A stretch of DNA of 64,000 nt from JAICSD01 sp963836665. GTDB taxonomy: Bacteria > Acidobacteriota > Vicinamibacteria > Vicinamibacterales > 2-12-FULL-66-21. The notes beneath the pieces were generated by a model. It did no database searches, was not told the DNA's origin, and was given only the letters and a program-made list of their open reading frames with translations. The translations under genes and the position numbers were made by a program. Every line of letters begins with the position of its first letter. The stretch's first letter is position 1. Below are positions 1-9,099 of this stretch, piece after piece. The DNA is taken from positions 1,736,001 through 1,800,000 of the forward strand of contig CAWIKL010000002.1 of assembly GCA_963836665.1 (NCBI GenBank). The letters are read 5' to 3'.

Positions 1-133
1 CTTCCACGACTTCGACGTCTCGCCCGACGGCCAGCGATTCCTGTTCATCCGCGCGGAGCCTGGCACGCGTCCGACGCACGTCGAAGTCATCCTGAACTGG
101 TTCCCCGAGCTGCAGCGGCTCGTGCAGAAGTAA
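1..133 (+). CDS. C-terminal end of a TolB/WD40-like propeller protein, probably a Ser/Thr kinase (partial)
   Basis: Only the last 43 codons are in the window, read from position 2 to the TAA at 131-133. The visible tail contains a VSPDGQRFLF strand; the Ser-Pro-Asp-Gly turn is typical of TolB/WD40-like propeller blades. It ends in NWFPELQRLVQK, a kind of tail I know from acidobacterial membrane-bound kinases whose outer half is such a propeller. The next gene, 27 bases downstream on the same strand, is exactly that type of kinase, so a tandem paralogue is the most likely identity. A stand-alone TolB-like protein is the alternative. Confidence 0.6.
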   Translation, partial: FHDFDVSPDGQRFLFIRAEPGTRPTHVEVILNWFPELQRLVQK

Positions 134-160
134 CGGGCCCGGATGAAGCTGCGCTGACTT

Positions 161-2807
161 ATGCCACTGCTGCGCGGACAACGGCTCGGCCCGTACGAAA
201 TCGCCGCACCCATCGGCGCGGGCGGGATGGGAGAGGTCTACAAGGCGCGCGACACGCGGCTCGAGCGCAACGTCGCCGTCAAGGTCACTGCCGGCGCTCT
301 TCGCGCGCGACCCGGATCGCCAGGCGCGGCTCGAACAGGAAGCACGCGCCGCGGCCGCGCTCAACGCGTCCGGCATCGTCGCCGTGTACGACATCGGCAC
401 GCAGCCGATCGACGGCCAGCCGTTGCTCTACGTCGTGATGGAGTTGCTCGACGGAGAGTCGCTGCGGACGCGTCTCGACGCCGGCGCAGTGCCGCCGCGC
501 AAAGCCGCCGAGTACGCGTCCCAGGTGGCGGCGGCGCTCGCGGTTGCGCATGGCCGCGGCATCGTCCACCGCGATCTGAAACCCGAGAACCTCTTTCTGA
601 CCAGGGACGGGCGAATCAAGATCCTCGACTTCGGCCTGGCGAAGGAGACGGCGGTCGCCCCCGCCAGCGTCGCCACGGGCATCGCCGACACCGCCGCCGG
701 CACCGTGCTCGGCACCGCCGGCTACATGGCGCCGGAGCAGGTGCGCGGCGAGCCGGCCGACGCGCGCAGCGACATCTTCGCGCTCGGCGCCACGCTCTAC
801 GAGATGCTCACCGGTCAACGCGCCTTCGCGCGCGACACCACGGTGGAGACGATGAACGCGATCCTGAAGGACGATCCGCCCGAGATCGCGCCGGAGACGA
901 TCGCGGTCATCCCCGGCGCGCTGCACGCAGTCCTGTCACGCTGCCTGGAAAAGCGTCCGGATGATCGCTTCCACTCGGCGCACGATCTCGCGCTGGCGCT
1001 GCAGGCAGCGGCCTCGGGCAGGGCGACGACCTCGAGCGTCAGCGCCGCGGCGGCGCCGCGAGGACGGCCACGGTTGGGCGCGTTCATCGGCATGGGCGGC
1101 CTCCTGATCGGCGCCGCTGGCGCCGCGCTCGCGCTGCGGCATCCGCCCATAGCAGCCGGTCCGCCGGCGGTCACGGCGCTGCGGCAGCTCACCGAAGCGC
1201 CGGGAGCGGAAATCAACCCCGATATCTCACCCGACGGGCGCCAGGTCGTCTACGCGGCCGGGCCGCCCGGCAACCTCGACGTCTACCTGCTGCGCGTCGG
1301 CGGCGGCCGCGCCATCGATCTCACGGCGAATTCGCCGGGGAACGACGCGCAGCCGGCGTTCTCGCCCGACGGCGAGCAGATCGCGTTCCGATCGGATCGC
1401 GACGGCGGCGGCCTCTTCGTCATGGGCGCCACCGGTGAATCCGTCCGGCGGATCACCTCCGCGGGAACCGACCCGCGCTGGTCGCCCGACGGCAGGCGAC
1501 TCGCCTACGCGACCGAAGCAGTGGACGACCCCTACTCGCGCTCGGTGCGGAGCGAGCTCTGGACCGTGGACGTGGCCAGCGGACAGGCGGCGATGTTGTG
1601 GAGCGGCGACGGCGTCCAGCCGGTCTGGTCGCCCAAGGGGACGCGCATCGCCTTCTGGGCCAACGACAGCGGCCAGCGCGATATCAAGACGATCGCCTCA
1701 TCGGGCGGCGTGCCTGTCGCGGTAACCAGGGATGCCGCCACCGACTGGGCGCCGGAATGGTCGCCGGACGGTCGCTGGCTGTACTTCGTCAGTGATCGAG
1801 GCGGCAGCCCGAATCTCTGGCGGATTGCCATAGACGAGAGCACGGGAGCGGTCTCCGGCGCGCCCGAAATGGTGACCAACGGTGTCCGTACGATTGCGGC
1901 GGCCCGCTTCGCGCGTGACGGCAGCAAGATGGTCCTCGCTGCGACGGACCGGTCGTTCGATCTGTCGTTGTACAGCCTCGATCCGGCGCGGCCCGACCGG
2001 CTGTCGCTACGGTCGACGCTGCACAGCCCGTCGCTTGGCTGGTGCGCGCCGTCGCACACCGCGGCGTGGCTCGCGTGCACGAGCCGCAGCGGCCAGGAAG
2101 ACATCGTGCTCATGCGCTCCGACGGCAGCGAAACGCGCCGGCTGACCGACGACGCGTTCAAGGACAGGATCGCCTCGTGGTCGCCTGACGACCGTCACCT
2201 GGCCTTCATGTCGACGCGGTCAGGCAGGTGGGAGATCTGGCAGATCGGCGTCGACGGCTCCGCGCTGCGCCAGGTAACGGGCTCGGGCCGTGACGCGACG
2301 TGGGCGGTGTGGTCGCCGGACGGCACCCGCATCGCCGTGGCCACAACCTCCGATCCCCCCTACGAACTGGCCTTATTTGATCCATCGCAAACGGCAGCGC
2401 GCACTGCCCTCGCGACGTTGCCGGCGGAAGAGCGCGCTGACGTCAATTCCTGGTCGTCGGACGGCACGCTGCTCGCCGGCACCGTCAGCAACGCCGCCGG
2501 CAACCCGTTCGCGATCATCGTGTGGGACGTGGCGGCGCGGCGCATCATGCGGCGCATCGAGCTGCCGCTCGTACGGGTCTCGGCCCAGGATACGTCCTTC
2601 CTCTACGGTACTCATCTGCTTGCGACGCAGACGCAGGACGGCATCATCGTCGTCGACGCCGACAGCGCCCGCGTCCAGCGGATCCTCGCAGTCAAGCCGC
2701 CCTTCTCGACTCTGGTCAGTGGCGACGGCCGCACGCTGCTCGTCGAGGGTCCGGCGATCGAAGGGGACCTGTGGTTGATGGAGTTCGGCGCGCCCCGGTC
2801 TCGATGA
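161..2807 (+). CDS. Membrane-bound Ser/Thr protein kinase with TolB/WD40-like sensor propeller (frameshifted)
   Basis: A Hanks-type kinase that would phosphorylate Ser/Thr of unknown targets, with an outer beta-propeller probably acting as sensor. It is broken by a +1 frameshift: codons run from ATG 161 to about 286, one extra base sits near 287, and the correct frame continues from 288 to the stop at 2807 (about 881 residues when joined). Visible motifs are the Gly loop IGAGGMGEV (residues 18-26), AVKV with the catalytic Lys 41, HRDLKPEN with Asp about 138, DFG about 156, and APEQ. A membrane helix lies at about 305-325, followed by SPDG-type propeller blades to the end. The frameshift falls just after the ATP-binding lysine, in sequence that otherwise keeps kinase character on both sides. 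Either the base is an assembly error or the kinase is newly inactivated. Confidence 0.9.
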
Positions 2808-2848
2808 CGGCGTGCCCGGAACTGAAAGCGCGGGCGAGCGCGGAAAGA

Positions 2849-3220
2849 CTACGACACCTTCGTCGGTTTGACGTCGATGGTGATCGGCGTTTCGCCGGTC
2901 GCCGGCTGTGGCGCCTGCTTCCGGCGCATCGACACGACCAGCGCCACGCAGCCAGTCCAGGTCGGCAGCACGTCGGTGACGGGCAAGAATTCAATCACGA
3001 ATGTGGGCAGCAGGAGCGGATGGAAGCCGATCAGCCCCGAGACGGCGAGCATCGTGAGGACGTCGAGGATTTCGTCGGCAAAGACCCAGCCGAGCGGCCC
3101 GAGGGCGAACTGCAGGACATCGGCCGTGATCGCCACGCCGTATGCGGCCCGGACCCGTGACCGCGTCATCGCGGGCGCGGACTGCCCCATGAGCTGGCCC
3201 GCCCAGTCACGCCACGCCAT
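2849..3220 (-). CDS. Small integral membrane protein of unknown function
   Basis: A 123-residue protein starting MAWRDW and ending in a polar tail with a TPITID stretch. The middle (about residues 30-100) is strongly hydrophobic and could form two or three membrane helices; it contains an acidic pair within FADEILDVL that is odd for a helix core and may mark a loop. I do not recognise a catalytic motif. It faces the kinase convergently (41 bases between stops) and lies 42 bases downstream of the multicopper oxidase on the same strand, so the two could share a transcript. The frame is supported by codon-like GC bias and by the lack of a better frame on the other strand. Function unknown. Confidence 0.7.
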   Translation of the reverse strand: MAWRDWAGQLMGQSAPAMTRSRVRAAYGVAITADVLQFALGPLGWVFADEILDVLTMLAVSGLIGFHPLLLPTFVIEFLPVTDVLPTWTGCVALVVSMRRKQAPQPATGETPITIDVKPTKVS

Positions 3221-3261
3221 GCCTTTAGTTTACGCTTCTGGCGAGAGGTCGTGGCCTTCGG

Positions 3262-5151
3262 TTAGCGATCCCTGACATTGAGCGTCAGCTCGGTGTGCTG
3301 GCGCGTCAACGCGGCCACGAGACGCAGCGGCCCGGCGGCAGCGGGCGTGAACGCGAAGTCGAACGTTTCGCCCGGCTGGATCTTTTGCGTCGCGGGACCT
3401 GCCGCCGGCGCGCTCGTGAACGACTTGCCGTCCTTCGCCAGCGGCTGCCACGATTGCAACGTGCCGCCCGAACGGATCGAGACGGTCACTGCCGGTGCCG
3501 GGGTGATCCCGGCAAACCGCAAGCGATACGCCTGGCCCTTCTTCAACACGATCCCGTCGGGCCATTCCGTGCCGTTGATGAGCACGGGATCCTTGTCATC
3601 GTCGGGACCGCGGCCGAGGACGAAGACCTTCTCGAGGTCAGGATCGAAGCGTTCCCCGGGCTCCTGGACGACGATCACGCCGTAGAGACCGGTGCTGACC
3701 TGCTGATAGTCGTTCAGGTGCGTGTGATACATGAACGTGCCGGCGCGCGGCGGCGTGAAGCGTGCGACGAACGTCTGGCCGGGCGCGATCGCCGGCGTCT
3801 TGCGATCGCTGGATCCGCCGATCCCCGACACGCCGTCGTAGTAGCTCTGGAGCTCGATGCCGTGCCAGTGCACGGTCGTCGTCTGATTTAGGCGATTGAC
3901 GACCGAGATGGCGACCGGTTCGCCGCGTGTCAGCACCAGTGTCGGGCCTGGTGACACGAACGGCGCGGCCGCAGGGTCGCCCGCCAGGTGGTAGCCGAGT
4001 CCCGGCCAGAGGATCTTCGGATCGTCTGGGCTCGGATACGTGACGCCGTCGCCACGCTTGCCCACTTCGAGCGTGAGCTGACGCGGATTGGCCGGTTCCA
4101 CCGGAGCGGCGGCGCGATCGGGCGCTGGTGTCACCGCGACCGCCATCGTAAGTCCCGCCATGTGACGCCCGCCGTCACCGTGATCGTCGTGTCCGTCATG
4201 GGTGCCGGGCGCCGGCGCAGCCGCAGGCGTCAAGCGCAGCTGCGGATCGATGTGGAAGAGGTTGTGGCAGTGAAACACCCAGTTGCCCGGTTCGTGCGGC
4301 GTCCACGTCATCGCGATCGTCCGGCCTGGCGCGACGGCCTGAGTCACGACGCTCGGCGGCGAGGCCGTGGCAGGATCCATCGTGCCTTCGTCGCCGGCGG
4401 CATCGACCGAGAAGTAGGTACCGTGCAGGTGCAGCGGATGCGTCTCGACGCTGGTGTTGATGATGCGCCAGCGGATCGGCGCGCCGGTCGGATAGGTCAG
4501 GCGCTCGGTGGCCGGCCAGCTGCGCCCGTTGATCAGGTAGGCTTCGTGGCTCTTGGTGCTCTTGGTCTGCGTCTCCCCTTCGTCGAGCCACTCGTCGATC
4601 AGGAACACGCGGTCGTCTGCCACGGCGCCGGGCGGGTCGACGACGAACGCGCCGGAGAGCATGCCGTCGCCCTTGCGATCGTCGATCGCCGCGGTGGCCG
4701 TCGTCGACGCCCAGTAGAAGTAGCTGCCTGGGGGGCCGGCGTCGAACGCGACGTCGCGATCCGCGTTGGGTGCGAGCGCGATGGTCTGATCGGTGTGGCC
4801 CGGACGATCGTGCAAGCCGTGCACGGTGACGGTCTCCTTGGTCAGCGCGTTGTGCAGGTGCATCTTCACGCGCGTGCCGGCGGGCACCCGAATCATCGGG
4901 CCTGGCACGTCCGGCGCTCTTCCCTGCTCGGCGAACACCGGAACGGTCAATGCGATGCCGTCGGGCCCTTCAGGCTGCCAGCTTCCCTGGCGCACGTCGA
5001 GATTCAGTGTCAACAGGCCGTTGGCCAGCAGGCCGGCGGGACGGCGGTTGTCGTTCAGCGACGCGAGCGGCGCCGGCGGGGGCGCCGATGCGCGGCAGGC
5101 CGAACACGCAGCACAGACCAGGACGAGCGCGAGGCTGAATCTCATCATCAT
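3262..5151 (-). CDS. Exported multicopper oxidase with permuted copper-site order
   Basis: Predicted periplasmic cupredoxin-family oxidase, about 629 residues. I chose the first of three consecutive ATGs (5151, 5148, 5145) because a GTGAGGG ribosome-site-like stretch precedes them and a signal peptide follows (MRFSLALVLVCAACSAC, possibly a lipoprotein). Copper-site motifs appear in an unusual order: a degenerate pair HGLH (111-114) and FYWAST (145-150), then HPLHLHG (238-244) and HCHNLFH (294-300), then HWHG (428-431) and YHTH (475-478). In ordinary laccases HWHG/HxH come first and HPxHLHG/HCH last. A His/Asp-rich linker at about 318-331 joins the halves and could bind copper. The substrate cannot be told from the sequence; metal or phenol oxidation are family possibilities. 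The upstream region is occupied by a kinase relic. Confidence 0.85.
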   Translation of the reverse strand: MMMRFSLALVLVCAACSACRASAPPPAPLASLNDNRRPAGLLANGLLTLNLDVRQGSWQPEGPDGIALTVPVFAEQGRAPDVPGPMIRVPAGTRVKMHLHNALTKETVTVHGLHDRPGHTDQTIALAPNADRDVAFDAGPPGSYFYWASTTATAAIDDRKGDGMLSGAFVVDPPGAVADDRVFLIDEWLDEGETQTKSTKSHEAYLINGRSWPATERLTYPTGAPIRWRIINTSVETHPLHLHGTYFSVDAAGDEGTMDPATASPPSVVTQAVAPGRTIAMTWTPHEPGNWVFHCHNLFHIDPQLRLTPAAAPAPGTHDGHDDHGDGGRHMAGLTMAVAVTPAPDRAAAPVEPANPRQLTLEVGKRGDGVTYPSPDDPKILWPGLGYHLAGDPAAAPFVSPGPTLVLTRGEPVAISVVNRLNQTTTVHWHGIELQSYYDGVSGIGGSSDRKTPAIAPGQTFVARFTPPRAGTFMYHTHLNDYQQVSTGLYGVIVVQEPGERFDPDLEKVFVLGRGPDDDKDPVLINGTEWPDGIVLKKGQAYRLRFAGITPAPAVTVSIRSGGTLQSWQPLAKDGKSFTSAPAAGPATQKIQPGETFDFAFTPAAAGPLRLVAALTRQHTELTLNVRDR

Positions 5152-5156
5152 TGCCC

Positions 5157-5389
5157 TCACCTGAAGGTCGCGAGCCAGATGTCCCCTCGGTTCCCGTTTC
5201 CGTGTGGGTGATCCACTTGCCGTCGCGCGAGATTCCGGCATCGCCAGGATGTTAGGGTGAGAAAGTGCGGCGACGGATCTCGCCTCGCGCTCGAAGCGCG
5301 CGCGCGCGATAGACCTCGCCCATTCCGCCGGCACCGATCGGACCGACGATGATGTATGGTCCGAGCGTCGCGGCTGCGGCCAATTGCAT
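5157..5389 (-). pseudogene. Relic of a Ser/Thr kinase-propeller gene (start, middle and end fragments only)
   Basis: Read on the minus strand, this 233-bp stretch contains three recognisable pieces of a kinase like the one at 161-2807, in the right order but in shifting frames. From ATG 5389 it encodes TLGPYIIVGPIGAGGMGEVY, the start and Gly loop. After a shift near 5296 it encodes RFEREARSVAALSHPNIL, the helix-C region, so the catalytic-Lys segment is missing. It then passes into SRDGKWITH, a propeller-blade turn, and after another shift ends GDIWLATFR with TGA at 5159-5157. More than 2 kb of a normal gene must therefore be gone. The relic's end supplies the leader and ribosome site of the multicopper oxidase. 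What is seen is the fragments; the deletion history is inferred. Confidence 0.75.
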
Positions 5390-5418
5390 TCTAAGCTCGG
5401 CTATTATCACGCAACTCT

Positions 5419-6489
5419 ATGAGATTGAGCATCGCTATCGTCGCCGTCCTTTTCGCGCAACAGGCTGCGCCACCCCGCCCCTCGCCGCCGCCGACGCGGG
5501 CTTCGCATACGCCGGGCTACGTCGATGCGAAAGAGTTGCCGGACGGCACGGTACCGGCGGCGACCGCCGATGGCAACTTCATCATCGGCCCGACCCATCC
5601 GCCGGCGCCCGAGACGCAGAACCGCGATCTCGACGGCATGGTCTACACGTTCACGATGAGTTCCGCCGACAGCAAGATCTATCCGGGCATCGCGCGCGAT
5701 GCCGGCACCTTCGGGACGCCTGATCCAAACGATCCAGCGAAGCTCCTCGTGACAACGAGCCACCCGGCTCCATACACACGTCGCGTCGCCGTTTACGTGC
5801 CGAAGCAGTACGTCCCCGGCACGCCGGCACCCTTCATCGTCGGCGCCGACGGCCCTGATCAACTTCTCTTCAACGCCCTCGACGGCTTGATCGCGCAGAA
5901 AAAAGTTCCAGTGATGATCGCGATCTCGATCGCCAACGGCAGCGGGGACGCACAGGGCAGCCAGCGCGGCCTCGAGTACGACACCATGTCGGGCCGCTAT
6001 GCGGAGTTCGTCGAAACGGAAGTGCTGCCGCTCGTCGAGCAGCAGTACGGCGTGAAGTTATCGAAGAATCCGGACGAACGGGCGGCGATGGGCACCAGTT
6101 CCGGTGCGTCGGCGGCGCTCAGCATGGCGTGGTTCCACCCGGAGTGGTATCACCGCGTGTTGAGTTACTCGGGTACCTTCATCAACCAGCAGTGGCCGTC
6201 AGACCCGGCGTTTCCGCACGGCGCGTGGGGATACCACGAGACGCTGATCCCGAACTCGCCGCCCAAACCGATCCGCATCTGGCTCGAGGTCGGCGACCGC
6301 GATCTCTACAACCCGAACGTGATGCGTGACAACATGCACGACTGGGTGGTGGCCAACGAGAACATGGCGAAGGTGCTGGCGGCGAAGGGCTATCACTACC
6401 AGTTCGTCTTCGCCCAGAACGCGGGCCACGGGGATCGGCCGGTGAAGATGCAGACCTTGCCCGAGGCACTGGAGTGGCTGTGGAAGTAA
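5419..6489 (+). CDS. Secreted esterase of the enterochelin-esterase (Fes/EsteraseD-like) type
   Basis: A 356-residue exported alpha/beta hydrolase. The N-terminus (MRLSIAIVAVLFAQQ) is a short signal peptide followed by a Pro-rich linker. The central part resembles the Fes family: a bulky-residue strand PAPFIVGADG, then AMGTSSGASAAL near residues 222-233, where the GxSxG-like motif supplies the nucleophilic Ser. A conserved NAGHGD near the C-terminus supplies the catalytic His. Family members cleave ester bonds in catecholate siderophores or other small esters; the substrate here is unknown. It starts 29 bases from the divergent kinase relic and is followed after 30 bases by another exported hydrolase-like gene, separated by GCGAGGG heptamers. 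Confidence 0.8.
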   Translation: MRLSIAIVAVLFAQQAAPPRPSPPPTRASHTPGYVDAKELPDGTVPAATADGNFIIGPTHPPAPETQNRDLDGMVYTFTMSSADSKIYPGIARDAGTFGTPDPNDPAKLLVTTSHPAPYTRRVAVYVPKQYVPGTPAPFIVGADGPDQLLFNALDGLIAQKKVPVMIAISIANGSGDAQGSQRGLEYDTMSGRYAEFVETEVLPLVEQQYGVKLSKNPDERAAMGTSSGASAALSMAWFHPEWYHRVLSYSGTFINQQWPSDPAFPHGAWGYHETLIPNSPPKPIRIWLEVGDRDLYNPNVMRDNMHDWVVANENMAKVLAAKGYHYQFVFAQNAGHGDRPVKMQTLPEALEWLWK

Positions 6490-6490
6490 T

Positions 6491-6511
6491 GCGAGGGGCG
6501 AGGAGCGAGGG
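6491..6511 (+). repeat. Three tandem GCGAGGG-type heptamers after a stop codon
   Basis: Units at 6491-6497, 6498-6504 and 6505-6511 read GCGAGGG, GCGAGGA, GCGAGGG. They begin one base after the esterase stop codon. Related arrays with the same sense-strand orientation follow the stops of the genes ending at 10643 and 11121. Confidence 0.7.
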
Positions 6512-6519
6512 GTGATCAT

Positions 6520-7290
6520 ATGACCCGACGTATTGGCGCGTTGTTTTTCTGCGTCGCTGCAGGTGTGGGCCTGCTCTGGGCTGCCGAGGGGGACGTCAGG
6601 AGGCCTGCCGCCACAGTTGTTGGCCGACAGGCTCCTCCCTCGGGCCCGTTCGCCTGTACCGAGCTGATGGGACTCCTCACAACCGGCGAGTGGTTCAAGG
6701 CCGGGTTCCTCGAGGCGCTGGGGACGGACCTCGCCCCGAAGTGGGGCGGGCGATTCGCCCACTATGGATACGTCTACGAGTATGCGAACCCCGAGAGCTA
6801 CGTGTGGACACCCACGCCTGTTGGAGGTGTCAACAACGTGCAGATCGCGAAATGCGCGGCCGGCAGCGATGCCCCGGATCGCATCGTCTATCAGGCGTGG
6901 AGCTGGCAATTGACGACCGAAAAGGACTGGGTCGACAACCTCACAGCGGCCATCAAGACGATCCGAGCCAAGCGGCCGAGCGCAAGACGCATCGATCTGA
7001 TGACGATCATCCGCAGCCCGCAGAACGGCTGGTGCCATACGACGACACCGCCGTTGAGACCGCCATTGGGCCCCGGTACCGATCACGAGGCAACGCTTCA
7101 GGACAGTCATGTTCCGGACTACGTGGATGCGGCCTTTGCGAGAGTCGCCGCTGCGTATCCGGGATTGGTGAGTATTGCGCCTAAGTTCGAGGCCCACGCC
7201 TGCGCGGACCGCATCGACGGCATCCATCTGGGCAGCGGAAACGCGGTGGTCGCCAAGGACATTGCCGCCTACTTCAGGACGATGCCGTGA
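6520..7290 (+). CDS. Exported SGNH-hydrolase-like protein
   Basis: A 256-residue protein with a signal peptide (RIGALFFCVAAGVGLLWAA). The C-terminus contains DGIHLGSGN (about residues 234-242), which matches the catalytic Asp-x-x-His block of SGNH/GDSL hydrolases, and the central stretch (an NL..AIKTIR..RP segment leading to a hydrophobic strand) fits that fold. The usual N-terminal GDS motif with the nucleophilic Ser is not obvious; the segment after the signal peptide reads FACTELMGLL. The protein may therefore be a divergent member or may have lost activity. Four cysteines in the mature part suggest disulfides. It follows the esterase on the same strand and may be co-transcribed. Function is inferred only from the C-terminal motif. 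Confidence 0.6.
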   Translation: MTRRIGALFFCVAAGVGLLWAAEGDVRRPAATVVGRQAPPSGPFACTELMGLLTTGEWFKAGFLEALGTDLAPKWGGRFAHYGYVYEYANPESYVWTPTPVGGVNNVQIAKCAAGSDAPDRIVYQAWSWQLTTEKDWVDNLTAAIKTIRAKRPSARRIDLMTIIRSPQNGWCHTTTPPLRPPLGPGTDHEATLQDSHVPDYVDAAFARVAAAYPGLVSIAPKFEAHACADRIDGIHLGSGNAVVAKDIAAYFRTMP

Positions 7291-7339
7291 CCAGGCACCC
7301 GGCGGCATCGGGACCGGACGCAGGGCGGCGCGATCGTCC

Positions 7340-7699
7340 CTACATGCCTTCGAGCGGCCGCACCTCGCACTCGCCGTCGAAGGCTGGAAAGTGGATGCGG
7401 TGGATGTCCATGAACTCCCGTGCCACTTGCAGGGCATGGTCGCGGGACGCAGCCTCCACCAAAGCATAGCCGCCGACAACTTCCTTCGTTTCCACAAACG
7501 GGCCATCGGTCACGGTCAACTGCCCGCGGTCGAGCCGCACGCGCAAGCCGTCGCGGGTCGGCTGGAGCCCGGCCGTCTCGAGAATCACGCCGCTCTTGAG
7601 CCTCGCGGTGACGAACTCACCCATGGCCTCAAACAACTGCGGCGGGACGTCTTCCCGCTTGAAGTTTTCGGCGTGCTTGATCAGCATCAGGAACTTCAT
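7340..7699 (-). CDS. YCII-related (DGPF) domain protein
   Basis: A 119-residue single-domain protein, start ATG 7699 with a GGGGAAGAG ribosome site. It begins MKFLMLIKH and carries the TDGPF signature at about residues 63-67 followed by ETKEVVGGY, the defining block of the DGPF/YCII family seen as small stand-alone proteins and beside ECF sigma factors. The fold is a ferredoxin-like alpha/beta dimer with an invariant Asp/His environment; the reaction is unknown for most members. No sigma factor is adjacent. It is the third gene of a minus-strand run DUF3237, MFS, YCII with gaps of 24 and 26 bases, so it may serve the same small-molecule pathway as the transporter. Confidence 0.85.
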   Translation of the reverse strand: MKFLMLIKHAENFKREDVPPQLFEAMGEFVTARLKSGVILETAGLQPTRDGLRVRLDRGQLTVTDGPFVETKEVVGGYALVEAASRDHALQVAREFMDIHRIHFPAFDGECEVRPLEGM

Positions 7700-7725
7700 C
7701 TCTTCCCCTTCGTCAGCAAATGTGT

Positions 7726-9075
7726 TCAGGGGTTGGTCGAACGACGATCCCCCGGATCGACAGCGGCGGTCAAGGCTGGTGCGCGCTCCAGCGACCGGTC
7801 GTGGGGAAGGACCAGCACGATCATCGCGGCGACAAGGCCGGCCGCAGCCAGCGATAACAGACCCGGTGTGTAGCTGCCGGTTGCATCCTTCAGGACGCCG
7901 ACCACGTAGGGGCCGGCGAACCCCGCGAGGTTGCCAATCGAGTTGACGAGCGCGATCGCGCCGGCCGCGGCCGCCCCGGAGAGGAACGCCGTCGGGAGGG
8001 TCCAGAATATCGGCAGGCAGGAGAAGATCCCGGCACCGGCAATCGTCAGAGCGACCATCTTCAGTGCCGGATCGGCGATCGCCGTCGACACCGCGATGCC
8101 GACGGTGGCGACGAGCAGTGCGCCGGCGAGATGAAACCGGCGCTCGAGCGTGCGGTCGGAGTGGCGTGGCCACCACACGATCGCCGCGGTCCCGGCCACG
8201 TATGGCAGCGCTGTAATCAGGCCCGCCTGCACGTTCGACACCCCGAACGCCTTCACGATCTGCGGCAGGAAGAAGCTCAGCCCGTAGTTGGTCGCGGTTG
8301 CCCCGAAATAGACGAGGCTGAGCGCGAGGACCTTCGGATCGGCGAGCGCCTCCGCGACGCTGTAGCGCCGCGCGGACTCACGGACTGCGTCTTCGCTGCT
8401 CAGGCGCGCCACCAGCCATTCGCGCTCGTCGCGCCGCAGCCACGCTGCGTCGGCGGGACGATCGGTCAGGTAGAAGAACACGACGAAGGACAGCAAGAGG
8501 GCCGGGACGGCTTCGAGAACGAACAGCCATTGCCAGCCCTTCAGCCCAATCACGCCGTCCAGGCCGAGCAACATCCCCGAGATCGGCGCGCCAATCACCG
8601 TCGACAGCGGGATCGCGGCCATGAACGCGCCGATGATCCGCGCGCGATAGACCGCCGGGAACCAGAGCGTCAGGAAAAAGATGATGCCGGGAAAGAAACC
8701 CGCCTCCGCCAGCCCGAGCAGCACCCGAACTACGTAGAAGCTCGTCTCGCCGCGTACGAACGCGGTCGCGCCAGAGACGATGCCCCAGGTGAACATGATC
8801 CGCGCGATCCACAGGCGCGCGCCGACGCGTTCGAGAAACAGGTTCGAGGGGACTTCGAAGAAGAAGTAAGCGATGAAGAAGACGCCCGCGCCGAAGCCGA
8901 ACGCGGACGCCGACAGGTGCAGATCCTGGTTCATCGTCAGCGCCGCGAAACCGACATTGACGCGATCGAGGTAGGCGACGAAATAGCAGCAAATCAGAAA
9001 CGGGACGAGCCGCGCTGAAACTCTGGCGATCGTGCGGCGTTCGAGTTCAGTCGGAGACGCGGGCGATTGGGACAA
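7726..9075 (-). CDS. MFS transporter, anion:cation symporter (ACS) type
   Basis: A 449-residue inner-membrane transporter with about 12 helices. The N-terminal block YLDRVNVGFAALTMNQDL is the signature region of the ACS branch of the major facilitator superfamily, which includes tartrate, phthalate, glucarate and hydroxyphenylacetate permeases. The long loop with WLxxDEREWL before helix 7 is also typical of that branch. The likely substrate is a small organic anion taken up with protons. It lies between a DUF3237 gene upstream and a YCII gene downstream on the same strand; DUF3237 proteins often accompany aromatic or organic-acid pathways, which agrees with the transporter class. The start follows the DUF3237 stop by 24 bases. 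Confidence 0.88.
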   Translation of the reverse strand: MSQSPASPTELERRTIARVSARLVPFLICCYFVAYLDRVNVGFAALTMNQDLHLSASAFGFGAGVFFIAYFFFEVPSNLFLERVGARLWIARIMFTWGIVSGATAFVRGETSFYVVRVLLGLAEAGFFPGIIFFLTLWFPAVYRARIIGAFMAAIPLSTVIGAPISGMLLGLDGVIGLKGWQWLFVLEAVPALLLSFVVFFYLTDRPADAAWLRRDEREWLVARLSSEDAVRESARRYSVAEALADPKVLALSLVYFGATATNYGLSFFLPQIVKAFGVSNVQAGLITALPYVAGTAAIVWWPRHSDRTLERRFHLAGALLVATVGIAVSTAIADPALKMVALTIAGAGIFSCLPIFWTLPTAFLSGAAAAGAIALVNSIGNLAGFAGPYVVGVLKDATGSYTPGLLSLAAAGLVAAMIVLVLPHDRSLERAPALTAAVDPGDRRSTNP

Positions 9076-9099
9076 GCGCGCATCGTATCATCCGCGGCA

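Noticed and set aside
3988..5211. A 407-codon plus-strand frame opposite the multicopper oxidase
   Set aside because: Arg/Val/Gly-rich; the minus strand has signal peptide and copper motifs.
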